Assembly: GCA_027676805.1 (NCBI GenBank) | Contig: JAQENU010000003.1 | Coordinates: 192,265-256,264 of the forward strand | From: Coprobacillaceae bacterium UN01-12pH3A | GTDB taxonomy: Bacteria > Bacillota_I > Bacilli_A > Erysipelotrichales > Coprobacillaceae | Direction: 5' to 3' | Length of the DNA: 64,000 nt | In this document: positions 16,912 through 25,696 of the stretch, in pieces | Position numbering within the stretch: the first letter of the stretch is position 1 | How the letters are laid out: every line of letters starts with the position of its first letter | Made by a program: the position numbers and the translations under genes | The notes under the pieces: generated by a model | What the model was told of the DNA's origin: nothing | The model's database searches: none | The model's input: the letters and a program-made list of their open reading frames with translations, nothing else

Positions 16912-18534
16912 ATGTCACTAATCGTTATTCTTGTTTTCGTGGTTATTGCCACCATCGTCGCTGTTATCCATGATCTCAATTATCCAAAGCGAATTAAAAA
17001 CGAATTAAATCAAAACTATAATGATGGTTTAAAGGAACCGTTGATGCCATGCTTTCATCATTATTACAAGACTTTAAAACAGGAACCTTATCATACCATC
17101 GATCATCAGACATGGAATGATTTGGATTTAGATAAAGTGGCAGACACATTAAATTATACCCAAAGTATGATTGGCGAATCCTACCTTTATGCCGCCTGTC
17201 ATCAATTAAAAGATCAAAAAACATTATTAGATCGTGAGGCTGCGATCACCTACTTTAGTACACATTCAAAAGAGCGTACCGAAATTCAATATCTGCTTTA
17301 CCTGCTGGGGAAAAGCGAAGATATGTTCGTTGAGGATTTGCCGCAGCGTGTAAAAGGCATTCAAATCAAGGGAAAGCCATTATTTCAGCTGTTTGCTTAT
17401 CTTCCTATTTTGACATTGATTTTTATTCCTTTTCATCCTAATTTAGGCATTGCTTTATTATTTACTGCGCTTTGTATCAATGTTGTATTATATCTATATG
17501 CTAACTTATATATTTCTAAGCTCGATTATCTATTATCCAGCGGCGGAATGATGATCCTCCAAGCCAAGAAAATATTGCCTTATATCGATTCATCCTTATT
17601 TTTCTACCCTGTGATGGTAAAGATGGTGCAGTTTTGGAGTCCGTTTATCCGTTCTTTTGAAGGAGTAACGAAAATAAAGGATTCCGATCTTCGAGCAATG
17701 CTGAGTCTATACCGCTACTTTAATTTAAAAGAAGCGCGTTGTTTCTTGAAAATTCAAAAGCAGTTAACAAAGCATCCCCGTGAATATATGATATTGTATG
17801 AGACGCTTGGAGAAATCGAATTATGCATCGCTGTTGCAGCTTATCGGCACTCTTTAGATCAGCGCTATTGTCTGCCGGAATTTATCGAAGCCTCTCAATT
17901 GATAATGACAGAGGGGTATCACCCACTGCTGCCAGATGGTATTGCCAATTCTTTAACGATGGATGGATCGGTCATGCTTACCGGCAGCAATGCTTCTGGA
18001 AAATCCACATTCTTAAAAGCTGTAGCGGTAAATATGATCTTAGCTCAAACTATTCATACAGCTGCTGCTCAGGCGTTTAAAATGAAGCCCTGCTTGATTG
18101 TATCTTCAATGGCCATACAGGATCATCTGCTGGATGGGGAAAGTTATTTTATTGCCGAGATCAAATCTCTAAAGCGATTGCTTGATCTAACTGACCGCAC
18201 CTACTGCTTTTGCCTAGTTGACGAAATACTAAGGGGAACCAATACGTATGAACGTTTACTGGCCTCCGGCGCAGTCTGCCATTATTTAAGTCAGAAAGAT
18301 TCACTCAGCATCATTGCTACCCACGATATTGAATTGACTGCACAGCCGGATTTTAAACAATATCATTTTGAAGAAACGATAAAAGATGAGTCTATCTATT
18401 TTGACTATCTTTTAAAACCGGGACCAAGTCACACAATGAACGCTATTAAGTTATTAAAAATTTATGGTTTTAATCAAAATATCCTAGATTGGATAGATAA
18501 TCAAAAAAAGTGTGATACAATTGAAAACGGGTGA
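16912..18534 (+). CDS. MutS-like ATPase with membrane segments
   Basis: A 540-residue protein whose C-terminal third is a MutS-type ATPase: Walker A GSNASGKST (about 359-367), Walker B FCLVDEILRGTNTYER and a later ATHDIEL. The N-terminal part begins with a membrane segment (residues 2-18) and has two more (about 160-200), and lacks mismatch-binding domain I. Such MutS relatives are not classical mismatch repair proteins; the role is unknown. It lies between a MerR gene and a Nudix gene that overlaps its end. Confidence 0.85.
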   Translation: MSLIVILVFVVIATIVAVIHDLNYPKRIKNELNQNYNDGLKEPLMPCFHHYYKTLKQEPYHTIDHQTWNDLDLDKVADTLNYTQSMIGESYLYAACHQLKDQKTLLDREAAITYFSTHSKERTEIQYLLYLLGKSEDMFVEDLPQRVKGIQIKGKPLFQLFAYLPILTLIFIPFHPNLGIALLFTALCINVVLYLYANLYISKLDYLLSSGGMMILQAKKILPYIDSSLFFYPVMVKMVQFWSPFIRSFEGVTKIKDSDLRAMLSLYRYFNLKEARCFLKIQKQLTKHPREYMILYETLGEIELCIAVAAYRHSLDQRYCLPEFIEASQLIMTEGYHPLLPDGIANSLTMDGSVMLTGSNASGKSTFLKAVAVNMILAQTIHTAAAQAFKMKPCLIVSSMAIQDHLLDGESYFIAEIKSLKRLLDLTDRTYCFCLVDEILRGTNTYERLLASGAVCHYLSQKDSLSIIATHDIELTAQPDFKQYHFEETIKDESIYFDYLLKPGPSHTMNAIKLLKIYGFNQNILDWIDNQKKCDTIENG

Positions 18535-18539
18535 TAAAA

Positions 18540-19079
18540 ATGGAAAAGAAAATTAAATCAACGCCAATTTATGAGGGAAAGATCATTAAAGTAGAGCTAG
18601 ATGAAGTAGAGCTTCCCAATCATCAGATCGGCTATCGTGAAATCGTAAGACACCATGGTGGAGTGGGTATCCTAGCCATCATTGAGGGGAAAATTTTACT
18701 AGTCAAGCAATATCGTTATGCACAGCAGGCAGAAACTTTAGAAATACCGGCGGGAAAAATCGAACTGGGAGAAGACCCATATTTGACAGGAATGCGTGAA
18801 ATCGAGGAAGAAACCGGCTATCATGCTGAGTCCTTAACTTTATTTTCAAAAGCCCTGCCTACACCGGGGTATTGTACCGAGGTGCTTTACCTTTATGAAG
18901 CAAATGAACTAAAAAAAGCGGAACATCCGCTGGCTTGTGATGAAGATGAATTTATTGATGTCTGCATGATGGATATCCAAGCTGCCTATGAAGCGGTTAT
19001 GGCAATGGAAATCATTGATGCGAAAACAATTATTGCAATCATGTATGCTTATAACCGTTACGGCAAGAAAGACGCTTAA
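18540..19079 (+). CDS. Nudix hydrolase, ADP-ribose pyrophosphatase type
   Basis: About 179 residues with a full Nudix box (G-x5-E-x7-REIEEETGY) at roughly residues 77-99, preceded by EIPAGK, the pattern of ADP-ribose pyrophosphatases. It splits ADP-ribose to AMP and ribose 5-phosphate with Mg2+. The start at 18,540 is the ATG after GGGTGAT at the end of the MutS-like gene, so the two are coupled. Confidence 0.9.
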   Translation: MEKKIKSTPIYEGKIIKVELDEVELPNHQIGYREIVRHHGGVGILAIIEGKILLVKQYRYAQQAETLEIPAGKIELGEDPYLTGMREIEEETGYHAESLTLFSKALPTPGYCTEVLYLYEANELKKAEHPLACDEDEFIDVCMMDIQAAYEAVMAMEIIDAKTIIAIMYAYNRYGKKDA

Positions 19080-19080
19080 T

Positions 19081-19284
19081 TTAAAGCGCCTTTTTTAGTT
19101 GCTTAGTGTTTTCTAAATAAATTGAGATTTCTCCACAGTTAGGACATACAGCTGCTTTAGGCTTCCCTATTCTTTTAGCAAATATTTTTTCATCTTCTGC
19201 CAAGGTAATTCCATAGCTTGCTCCATCGATTTTAAAATCAAGCCCCTCAATCATATCACTTTGACAACGTAAGCATTTTCTCAT
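19081..19284 (-). CDS. Small zinc-ribbon protein, 67 residues
   Basis: Two cysteine pairs, CLRCQ at the N-terminus and CPNCGE at about residue 47, form a likely zinc ribbon around a basic middle. Good ribosome binding site (AAAGGAG). It resembles small nucleic acid-binding zinc ribbon proteins of Bacillota; function unknown. Converges on the Nudix gene. Confidence 0.65.
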   Translation of the reverse strand: MRKCLRCQSDMIEGLDFKIDGASYGITLAEDEKIFAKRIGKPKAAVCPNCGEISIYLENTKQLKKAL

Positions 19285-19327
19285 GATAGTCTCCTTTCTC
19301 TATCAAAAAAGTGATATTTGTCTCATA

Positions 19328-20992
19328 TCACTCTTCAAAATATTCATGACGATGCCAGAAATATCCAATGATCTTATATAGACTGGATATAATGAACACC
19401 ATAAAAATGATAATAATAAATTGCAAAAACATAGGCGACACACCGGCTGCATTATAAATCGATAAGGCTGGGAACGGCTGAACAATAAACTCATAGATTG
19501 CCGTACAAATATTAGCAAAGCCTACCAAGAAAATATCGAATAATGCTCTTAAGATGGCGTTATCTTCTACCATATCATAAAAACACATATAGATGAGTCC
19601 GCCAATGCTGACAATCATAATTGATGTCAGTAAATTCAGTATTCCACTTAAAAGAACATCCAGCACACGGAGTTTTTCTTCTTCCTCAACGAATGGTTCT
19701 GTTTCCGGTGCAATCGGAAGCTCCTCTGATTGTTCATCAGCAACAATTGGCTCCTTGGGTGTAAGTTGAGGGACAGCAATAGATTCTTTGATCGTTTCTC
19801 TTTCTTCGAGTTCATCAAAAATTTCCTGTATTTTATCATTCTTGGGAATATCCACTGATTCATTTATCGGAGATAGTTCCATCGTACGATCTAATTCGTC
19901 TAAGCTGAATTCCTGTGTTTGATCAAATATGAGTTTATCTTCAGATGTAGCTTCAATTGTGTTTTCTGATTCTTTTTCCTCTTGCAAAATAGGTTCCGGC
20001 TCTTTAATTGTTTCCGGTGCCTTTTCTTCCGCAGGCAAAGTATCCCGTTCGCGAATTTTTTCAAAAGAAAGCAAGGTAGATGAAGCATCTGCTTTGATTT
20101 CTGATTCAACCTTAAACAATTTCTTTTCAATATCACTGAACGCCTGATGAAATTCTTTTGTCATCGCTCCTACTTCTACTTTATTGGCAGTAGAAAAAAC
20201 TTCCTCTACGATCGGTAATATTTCCGGCTGATTTTCATATTTCATCTTGAGATAGGCATAGCGTGATGCTTTTTGCTTTTCATCCATATTCTCATCGTAG
20301 CCTAAAAAATCTTTATAAATATCAGCAGAAGTATATTTGCCAAATAAGACATACTGCAAAACATCAAAAAGAGTATTCATTACTCCATTAAAGGAAAGGG
20401 AAGCATCAAAATAAGATTTATCATTATCCGGAACATAGATCGTATCGATAGGAGAATATTGAAGACACTTAAAGATACTGGTTAAAGAGGATATAACCAA
20501 CATTTCTTCTAATTCAATATGATAGGATTCTTTTAATGCATAAAATAATTTTACAGAGGGAACATCATCACATACATCACTCAAACTAATGACTTGATCG
20601 ATATCCTGAGTTAAATGACGGTAATGCAGCAATTGTTTCGCATTCGTCGCATCATGTGTTGTTAAAACGATGACTTTAAGCTGTTTGCTTTTAGCAAAGC
20701 TCAATAAAGCATCAGCACTTTCTTTCAATCTGATATTATGTAGATTTTTTTCATCATATACAAAGTTTTCGATCTTACGATTCATTAAAGTCGCAATTTC
20801 TTCCTGAACGAATGAATACATCGATTTAACCGTTCCTAAACGGCGGGTATATTCCTGATATGAAAAATGAAGAAATGTTTTTGGATATAAAAGCAAAGAA
20901 AAATCATAACGTAATTCATTTAAATTAAAAATTAAATCATCCATCGTTATGACGATTGCTTTATAATGTTCAAAATCTTTTAAAGAACTCAT
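19328..20992 (-). CDS. Large HAD-like protein with acidic linker and C-terminal membrane segments
   Basis: About 554 residues. The first 230 look like a HAD-fold phosphatase (AIVITMDDLIFNL, later LKVIVLTTHDATNAKQL and a late DTIYVPDNDKSYF), but the first motif reads TMDDLIF rather than DxDxT, so activity is doubtful. A long, low-complexity stretch rich in E, P, I and S follows (about 300-450), and the end has two or three membrane segments. The start at 20,992 follows GAGAGGTGAG. No named family; possibly a cell-envelope scaffold. Confidence 0.6.
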   Translation of the reverse strand: MSSLKDFEHYKAIVITMDDLIFNLNELRYDFSLLLYPKTFLHFSYQEYTRRLGTVKSMYSFVQEEIATLMNRKIENFVYDEKNLHNIRLKESADALLSFAKSKQLKVIVLTTHDATNAKQLLHYRHLTQDIDQVISLSDVCDDVPSVKLFYALKESYHIELEEMLVISSLTSIFKCLQYSPIDTIYVPDNDKSYFDASLSFNGVMNTLFDVLQYVLFGKYTSADIYKDFLGYDENMDEKQKASRYAYLKMKYENQPEILPIVEEVFSTANKVEVGAMTKEFHQAFSDIEKKLFKVESEIKADASSTLLSFEKIRERDTLPAEEKAPETIKEPEPILQEEKESENTIEATSEDKLIFDQTQEFSLDELDRTMELSPINESVDIPKNDKIQEIFDELEERETIKESIAVPQLTPKEPIVADEQSEELPIAPETEPFVEEEEKLRVLDVLLSGILNLLTSIMIVSIGGLIYMCFYDMVEDNAILRALFDIFLVGFANICTAIYEFIVQPFPALSIYNAAGVSPMFLQFIIIIFMVFIISSLYKIIGYFWHRHEYFEE

Positions 20993-21064
20993 GATGCTCA
21001 CCTCTCGATTGTCTCTATCATATCATATTTTAAAAATTCTTAACACATTAATGGTCAATTTATA

Positions 21065-21093
21065 TTGATTTTTTTCGCTAAATATAGTATTAT
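21065..21093 (+). promoter_or_regulatory. Promoter of tRNA-Lys
   Basis: TTGATT (21,065-21,070) and TATTAT (21,088-21,093) with 17-base spacing, 12 bases before the tRNA. Confidence 0.65.
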
Positions 21094-21104
21094 CATTGTG
21101 TTGT

Positions 21105-21180
21105 CTCTCCTTAGCTCAGTTGGCAGAGCATCTGACTCTTAATCAGAGGGTCCACGGTTCGAGCCCGTGAGGGGAGACCA
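21105..21180 (+). tRNA. tRNA-Lys (anticodon CTT)
   Basis: A complete 76-base cloverleaf. The acceptor arms CTCTCCT and AGGGGAG pair, the anticodon loop reads ACTCTTAAT, the T-loop has GGTTCGAGCCC and the 3' CCA is encoded. Single gene with its own promoter and terminator. Confidence 0.95.
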
Positions 21181-21192
21181 TTTAGACAGAAT

Positions 21193-21219
21193 AGTCCACT
21201 ATTTATAGTGGGCTTTTTT
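21193..21219 (+). terminator. Terminator of tRNA-Lys
   Basis: GTCCACTA and TAGTGGGC form an 8-base stem followed by six Ts. Confidence 0.8.
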
Positions 21220-21397
21220 ATATATTTAACTATAATTCGCATCCACTGACCTTTTTGTACCAGAATAGGAGAAAGTAAAGGTAATCAGAGTGTCTGTTTT
21301 TAAAGTTGAAAGTACAGAAAGAACAAGAGAGGTTAATAGATCAAGTGGACATTAATATTTGGATATAACAAATATCTAATATTATCGAATTAATAAC

Positions 21398-21760
21398 TTA
21401 AAATAACATATATTTAAAGGATATATTGTTTTCAAATTCAGTTAATACCTTATCATAGAGCATTAAAAGCTGGCTATTATCTTTGTCATGAAAAAACATT
21501 CTTTCGTTACTTCGACTATGTAGCACAACAATGAATGAAAGATGAGAAGCATACATATTTATGAAACTATTAGTATGATCTAGTAAATTTTTAGATTAGT
21601 CGGTTCTGAAACCTAACTTGCTTCTGAATTCTTTCCACTTCTCCTCAGTAGAGCTAATATTCGCTTTGATATGTGAATTATTAATATTTACATTACCATT
21701 TGAATATCCAAAAAGTCGTAAAGATAAAGCTAAACATGCATGTACCTTTCTAATAGTCAC
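21398..21760 (-). pseudogene. Decayed ORF with in-frame stop, unknown family
   Basis: Two open segments in one minus-strand frame are separated by a single TAA at 21,596-21,598. The upstream part ends STEEKWKEFRSKLGFRTD, the downstream part reads FIVVLHSRSNERMFFHDKD and then a helical EFENNISF. Composition looks coding across the stop. No start with a good ribosome binding site is seen. It is probably a relic from the same decayed mobile DNA as the holin fragment nearby. The rest of 21,220-21,975 shows no other gene. Confidence 0.4.
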
Positions 21761-21843
21761 AACTCCTAATATTTAATATTTATTGTTCAGTACATTATTT
21801 ATATAAACAGTCCATAGACTTGCAATCGATAAACAAATATAAT

Positions 21844-21880
21844 AAAAAAGATAAAACGTAAAATGATTTTTATCTTTTTT
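21844..21880. terminator. AT-only inverted repeat, possible terminator
   Basis: AAAAAAGATAAAA and TTTTTATCTTTTTT are complementary around a ten-base loop. It would suit termination in either direction, but the stem has only one G-C pair. Confidence 0.35.
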
Positions 21881-21975
21881 AAACAAAATATGATTTTCCA
21901 GTCTTTTAATTTTGCAATATAAGAAATAAATAGTCTGTGGAAATTAGACAATGATAGACTAAAAGCTTTTTAATA

Positions 21976-23004
21976 CTATAGTAATTTATTAATAATTCTT
22001 TTAAGATCAACATCTTGTCTTTTTTTATCAAACAAGACAATTTTATCTTCGTTATTAATATATATGTGTATATACCTTTTATCTTCTGAAAAAAGTAAGT
22101 TTTCTAAAATATACCCTTCGCGTTTATCTTCATCATTAAGAAACTGATATAGTTTTTCATCGCCTTGGAATTTTAATAAATATATCTTTTTATTTGAAAA
22201 AAACACTGATTTTACTTTTTGTACTTTTTTATAAAATACATTTCCTGGCAAATAATAGTAAAAAAGTAAGTAAACTGTATAAACGATATCTACTATACCA
22301 ACTATTAAATAGCTATTATAAGCAGTAAACATCAGATAAGCTGAAACAATGAGTAGTTTTATTATAAAATCCAATTCCCCAAATATATATGCGTTCAAGG
22401 CATCATATGCATAATACCTCTCAGCAGCAGTGTCAATTTTCTCATTATCAACAGATTGTTTTGTTTCATTGGTGCATGATATACTTTTTAATTTAGTAAA
22501 TAAAAAACATATCAAATCTATTGAATATAATTCTTTAGGGATACAAATATATTCATATCGCGTCATTATAAGTAAACTTTCTTTTGTCATCTTTAAACAT
22601 GTAATTTGGCTATATTGAATATTAGAAGATACAGATTTGAACAGCCTATTATTTATTTTAGCTAAATATTTATATAGTCCTTTATACATAGTGGATTCAG
22701 TTTTTCTGCACATATGATTCTCGTAAAAATAAATGTCCCCACTATTTTTAAAATAAAAAATATTTTGATATTGATATGCAATAATACATAATAATCGAAA
22801 AATTAACCAGATAATAGCTATACTAAATAACAGCAAAAATATTTTATTATTAAAATATAAAAATATTGATAAAAATCCTAATCCCCAACCTATGCAAGAA
22901 ATTATTTTATAATAAAACATTAATTTAAAATACGATAACTCTTCATTATTCTTGGTAGCCTTAGCAGTATTTACTATATACATCACTTCATTTTTATTAT
23001 TCAT
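21976..23004 (-). CDS. Orphan membrane protein, 342 residues
   Basis: Very AT-rich gene. The product has two membrane segments near residues 30-80 and two more around 210-255; the soluble parts are rich in I, Y, K and N with paired segments near residues 140-180 (CLKMTKESLLIMTRYEYIC) and 270-340, which look like two PH-like or YcxB-like beta modules. No family can be named with confidence. It sits in decayed mobile DNA between tRNA genes and has base use unlike the flanking chromosome, so it is probably acquired. Confidence 0.6.
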   Translation of the reverse strand: MNNKNEVMYIVNTAKATKNNEELSYFKLMFYYKIISCIGWGLGFLSIFLYFNNKIFLLLFSIAIIWLIFRLLCIIAYQYQNIFYFKNSGDIYFYENHMCRKTESTMYKGLYKYLAKINNRLFKSVSSNIQYSQITCLKMTKESLLIMTRYEYICIPKELYSIDLICFLFTKLKSISCTNETKQSVDNEKIDTAAERYYAYDALNAYIFGELDFIIKLLIVSAYLMFTAYNSYLIVGIVDIVYTVYLLFYYYLPGNVFYKKVQKVKSVFFSNKKIYLLKFQGDEKLYQFLNDEDKREGYILENLLFSEDKRYIHIYINNEDKIVLFDKKRQDVDLKRIINKLL

Positions 23005-23071
23005 TTTATTCTCCCATAATTATTTAAAATAAACCGATTATATCAAAAGCCTATATTATAAGCCAGTGTTT

Positions 23072-23332
23072 TTATATATATTTATTATCATAAAATACAA
23101 TAAAAGAAATAGCAATAAAACTTTTTTGCATTCCTTTGCTTCCAGTATCTAAGTTTAACTTATTTTGTGCTTTTGCTTTAGCACGGCCTGTTATCCAATC
23201 AATAACATTTAATAACAAGAAAATGACAAAAAGCAAAATATGCTCATTAAAAACAGTTAGCATTAAAACAATTGTAATTCCTATCAGTCAGAAGATTTTG
23301 TTTCCTATAAATAAAAATAGCTTCTTTAACAT
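23072..23332 (-). pseudogene. Broken phage holin (holin-4/toxin-secretion type)
   Basis: A strong site (AGGAGGTGAT) precedes an ATG at 23,332, but a TGA interrupts the frame at codon 15; a TGG there would restore it. The continued frame has the holin signature LLLNVIDWITGRAKAKAQNK and GSKGMQKSF, close to the NLIDWFTG and SFAGIVKK of the intact prophage holin at 32,910-33,371. The C-terminal two thirds are missing (the frame ends YDNKYI). It marks an older, mostly lost prophage at this tRNA locus. Confidence 0.75.
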
Positions 23333-23583
23333 ATAATCACCTCCTATATTCAAACTAAGGATTCTCACCCCTAAATTAATTATAGGTATACATAAAGAAA
23401 CTTTTGTTGTTAATATCCTTGTTAGACCAAATAAAAAATGAAAAAATATATATTTAATTTCTAATTGACATAATAAATACCTATATGCTATTATAAAAAA
23501 GCAATAAGAAAGCCTTTCCTAAGAGTAAATCTCTGAGTTGGATTGAATATTATCAATCTATAAAAGAAGTTGATAAAAAGTAC

Positions 23584-23612
23584 TTGCAATGAAATGCATG
23601 TTATGCTATTAT
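23584..23612 (+). promoter_or_regulatory. Promoter of the tRNA-Ser-Asp-Gly-Gly operon
   Basis: TTGCAA (23,584-23,589) and TATTAT (23,607-23,612) are 17 bases apart, with a TG extension before the -10. Confidence 0.65.
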
Positions 23613-23628
23613 ATTTAAGCAACGAGTT

Positions 23629-23719
23629 GGAGACATACTCAAGAGGCTGAAGAGGCGCCCCTGCTAAGGGTGTAGGTCGGGAAACTGGCGCGAGGGTTCA
23701 AATCCCTCTGTCTCCGCCA
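23629..23719 (+). tRNA. tRNA-Ser (anticodon GCT)
   Basis: A 91-base class II tRNA: acceptor GGAGACA region pairs with TGTCTCC, anticodon loop CTGCTAAG, long variable arm, T-loop GGTTCAAATCC, and encoded CCA. Confidence 0.95.
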
Positions 23720-23737
23720 TATTGCAAATTATAAATT

Positions 23738-23814
23738 GGTCTGGTAGTTCAGTTGGTTAGAATGCCGCCCTGTCACGGCGGAGGTCGCGGGTTCGAGTCC
23801 CGTCCAGACCGCCA
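23738..23814 (+). tRNA. tRNA-Asp (anticodon GTC)
   Basis: A 77-base cloverleaf with acceptor GGTCTGG/CCAGACC, anticodon loop CTGTCAC, GGTTCGAGTCC T-arm and encoded CCA. Confidence 0.95.
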
Positions 23815-23821
23815 TATATAT

Positions 23822-23895
23822 GCGGGTGTAGTTCAATGGTAGAACTTCAGCCTTCCAAGCTGACTACGTGGGTTCGATTCCCATCACCCGCTCCA
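23822..23895 (+). tRNA. tRNA-Gly (anticodon TCC), copy 1
   Basis: A 74-base tRNA with acceptor GCGGGTG/CACCCGC, anticodon loop CTTCCAAG and encoded CCA. It is identical to the second copy 30 bases downstream. Confidence 0.95.
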
Positions 23896-23925
23896 TTAAA
23901 AAAACTGAATAAAGACCGTTTATAT

Positions 23926-23999
23926 GCGGGTGTAGTTCAATGGTAGAACTTCAGCCTTCCAAGCTGACTACGTGGGTTCGATTCCCATCACCCGCTCCA
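23926..23999 (+). tRNA. tRNA-Gly (anticodon TCC), copy 2
   Basis: Identical in all 74 bases to the copy at 23,822-23,895; a recent tandem duplication within the tRNA operon. Followed by a terminator. Confidence 0.95.
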
Positions 24000-24010
24000 A
24001 ATGTAAAATG

Positions 24011-24037
24011 AACCAAGTGTAATGCTTGGTTTTTTAT
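24011..24037 (+). terminator. Terminator of the tRNA operon
   Basis: AACCAAG and CTTGGTT form a 7-base stem followed by a T run. Confidence 0.8.
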
Positions 24038-24202
24038 TTTATATGAAGATAATGATCAATTTTTAGTTTCATTAAACTTTTTGTTGACAATATCCAGTAA
24101 AATATTAAAAAAACTTACTTCTTATAAAAACAACATTTCAACATTATTTTCTCATTATTCTCTGATAATCTTTTCGTATCCTTTATAAAAGGAGGATAAA
24201 TC

Positions 24203-24307
24203 ATGATCACATCTAAAACAAATGGTTCTATTATGTTTCTAGGCTTTACCTTATTCTTTAGTTTATTTGCTTCGCTGATTTATTATTTTATTTATGAAAA
24301 GCAATGA
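24203..24307 (+). CDS. Small single-pass membrane protein, 34 residues
   Basis: A short frame with a perfect ribosome binding site (AAAGGAGG, seven bases before ATG) and a terminator after it. The product is a hydrophilic N-terminus, one hydrophobic segment (residues 10-30) and a YEKQ tail. Similar mini-proteins are often missed in annotation. Function unknown. Confidence 0.55.
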   Translation: MITSKTNGSIMFLGFTLFFSLFASLIYYFIYEKQ

Positions 24308-24308
24308 A

Positions 24309-24336
24309 AAAGTCCTTCGTATCATCGAAGGACTTT
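24309..24336. terminator. Bidirectional terminator
   Basis: AAAGTCCTTCG and CGAAGGACTTT form an 11-base stem between the small gene and the convergent metY-type gene. Confidence 0.85.
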
Positions 24337-24339
24337 GTC

Positions 24340-25614
24340 TTATTTAATGCAGGCAAACGCTTGTTTTAAATCATTGATAATATCTTCCGAATCTTCTAAT
24401 CCGACTGAGATACGCAATGTTTCTTGCTTAACACTTGCCGCTTGACGTTCTTCTTCACTCATCTGTGCATGTGTTGTACTTGCCGGATGTGTCAATAATG
24501 TTCTTGAATCCGCAAAATTAGTCACATGAATAATTAGTTTAATGTTGTTGATCACAGTTTTTCCGCCATCAATTCCACCCTTTACTCCAAACGTGTATAA
24601 ACCGCCAAATCCATTAGGAAAATACTTTTTCGCAAGCTCATAATCAGGATGGCTAGGCAATTCAGGATAGCTTACCCATTCCACATCTTCGCAAGCTTCT
24701 AAGAATTGTGCTACTTCACGTGAATTTTTAACGTGCTGCTTCATTCTTAAAGACAATGTTTCTAAACCTAATAATGTCATATAGGCATTAAACGGTGACA
24801 TACAGGCTCCCAAGTCGCGTAATGTTTTAGCGACCATTTTAGTTGTCAAAGCACCTTCATTCAGATCAGCATACACAATGTCATGGTAAGCCTTATCCGG
24901 TTGTGTAAACAATGGATAACGTGGGTTATGCCAATCAAATTTTCCACTATCGACAACGATTCCCCCCATGACATTTCCATGACCAGCTAAATATTTCGTT
25001 GTTGAATAAACAACGATGTCAGCCCCATGTTCGATCGGTTTGAATAAATAAGGGGTCGGAGTTGTATTATCAACCACAAATACAATACCATATTTCTTAG
25101 CGATTGCACTGACTTTATCAAAATCAATAATATCAGCGTTAGGATTTCCTACAGATTCAACAAAAATCATTTTTGTCTTATCATTGATCATTTTTTCCAT
25201 TCCATCTAAATCTTTAGGATTAAACAGATGCGTCGTAAATCCCATTCCAACCATTGTTCCGGATAAAGAACCAATTGTTCCTCCATAAAGGTTATTTGCC
25301 GCTAAAATCTCATCTCCGCTTTGCAGAATCGTCATGATTGTTCCCATGATTGCTGCTGTACCTGATGCGTATGCGACAGCCCCTGCTCCGCCTTCTAAAG
25401 CCGCCATTCTTTCTTGCAGAGCCGTAACCGTTGGGTTAGATAAACGTGAATAGAAGTATCCCCCTTCTTCTAATGCAAAGATGCGTGCCGCTTGATCCGC
25501 ATCATCAAAAGTAAATGCGTTAGATAAGCATAAAGGAACTCCAGTTGCTTTTGTTGTTGGATCGATATGCTGTCCAGCATGTACTTGTAATGTTTCAAAT
25601 TTATATTCTGACAT
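24340..25614 (-). CDS. O-acetylhomoserine sulfhydrylase family (MetY-type) PLP enzyme
   Basis: About 424 residues of the Cys/Met metabolism PLP-dependent family. The PLP lysine lies in VYSTTKYLAGHG; other signatures are YSRLSNPTVTALQERMAALEG split by the family loop, ASGTAAIM and NLYGGT. Length and the ETLQVHAGQ N-terminus fit O-acetylhomoserine (thiol)-lyase, which makes homocysteine or methionine from O-acetylhomoserine and sulfide or methanethiol. The start at 25,614 follows AGGAGGG, which is itself inside the longer open frame. Cystathionine gamma-synthase is the alternative. Confidence 0.88.
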   Translation of the reverse strand: MSEYKFETLQVHAGQHIDPTTKATGVPLCLSNAFTFDDADQAARIFALEEGGYFYSRLSNPTVTALQERMAALEGGAGAVAYASGTAAIMGTIMTILQSGDEILAANNLYGGTIGSLSGTMVGMGFTTHLFNPKDLDGMEKMINDKTKMIFVESVGNPNADIIDFDKVSAIAKKYGIVFVVDNTTPTPYLFKPIEHGADIVVYSTTKYLAGHGNVMGGIVVDSGKFDWHNPRYPLFTQPDKAYHDIVYADLNEGALTTKMVAKTLRDLGACMSPFNAYMTLLGLETLSLRMKQHVKNSREVAQFLEACEDVEWVSYPELPSHPDYELAKKYFPNGFGGLYTFGVKGGIDGGKTVINNIKLIIHVTNFADSRTLLTHPASTTHAQMSEEERQAASVKQETLRISVGLEDSEDIINDLKQAFACIK

Positions 25615-25696
25615 ATTATCCCTCCTCATATAACAAAAATATTACCACAAAATACAACTAATAAAAAGAAAAAGGTGCATGCACCCTTTCTTTTAT

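Noticed and set aside
23822..23999. Twin tRNA-Gly genes as the att repeats of an inserted element
   Set aside because: Only 30 bases separate them and both are complete with one promoter and terminator; a tandem gene duplication is enough.
24060..24200. TTGACA near 24,084 as the promoter of the small membrane gene
   Set aside because: No reasonable -10 at the correct spacing could be seen, so it is not listed.
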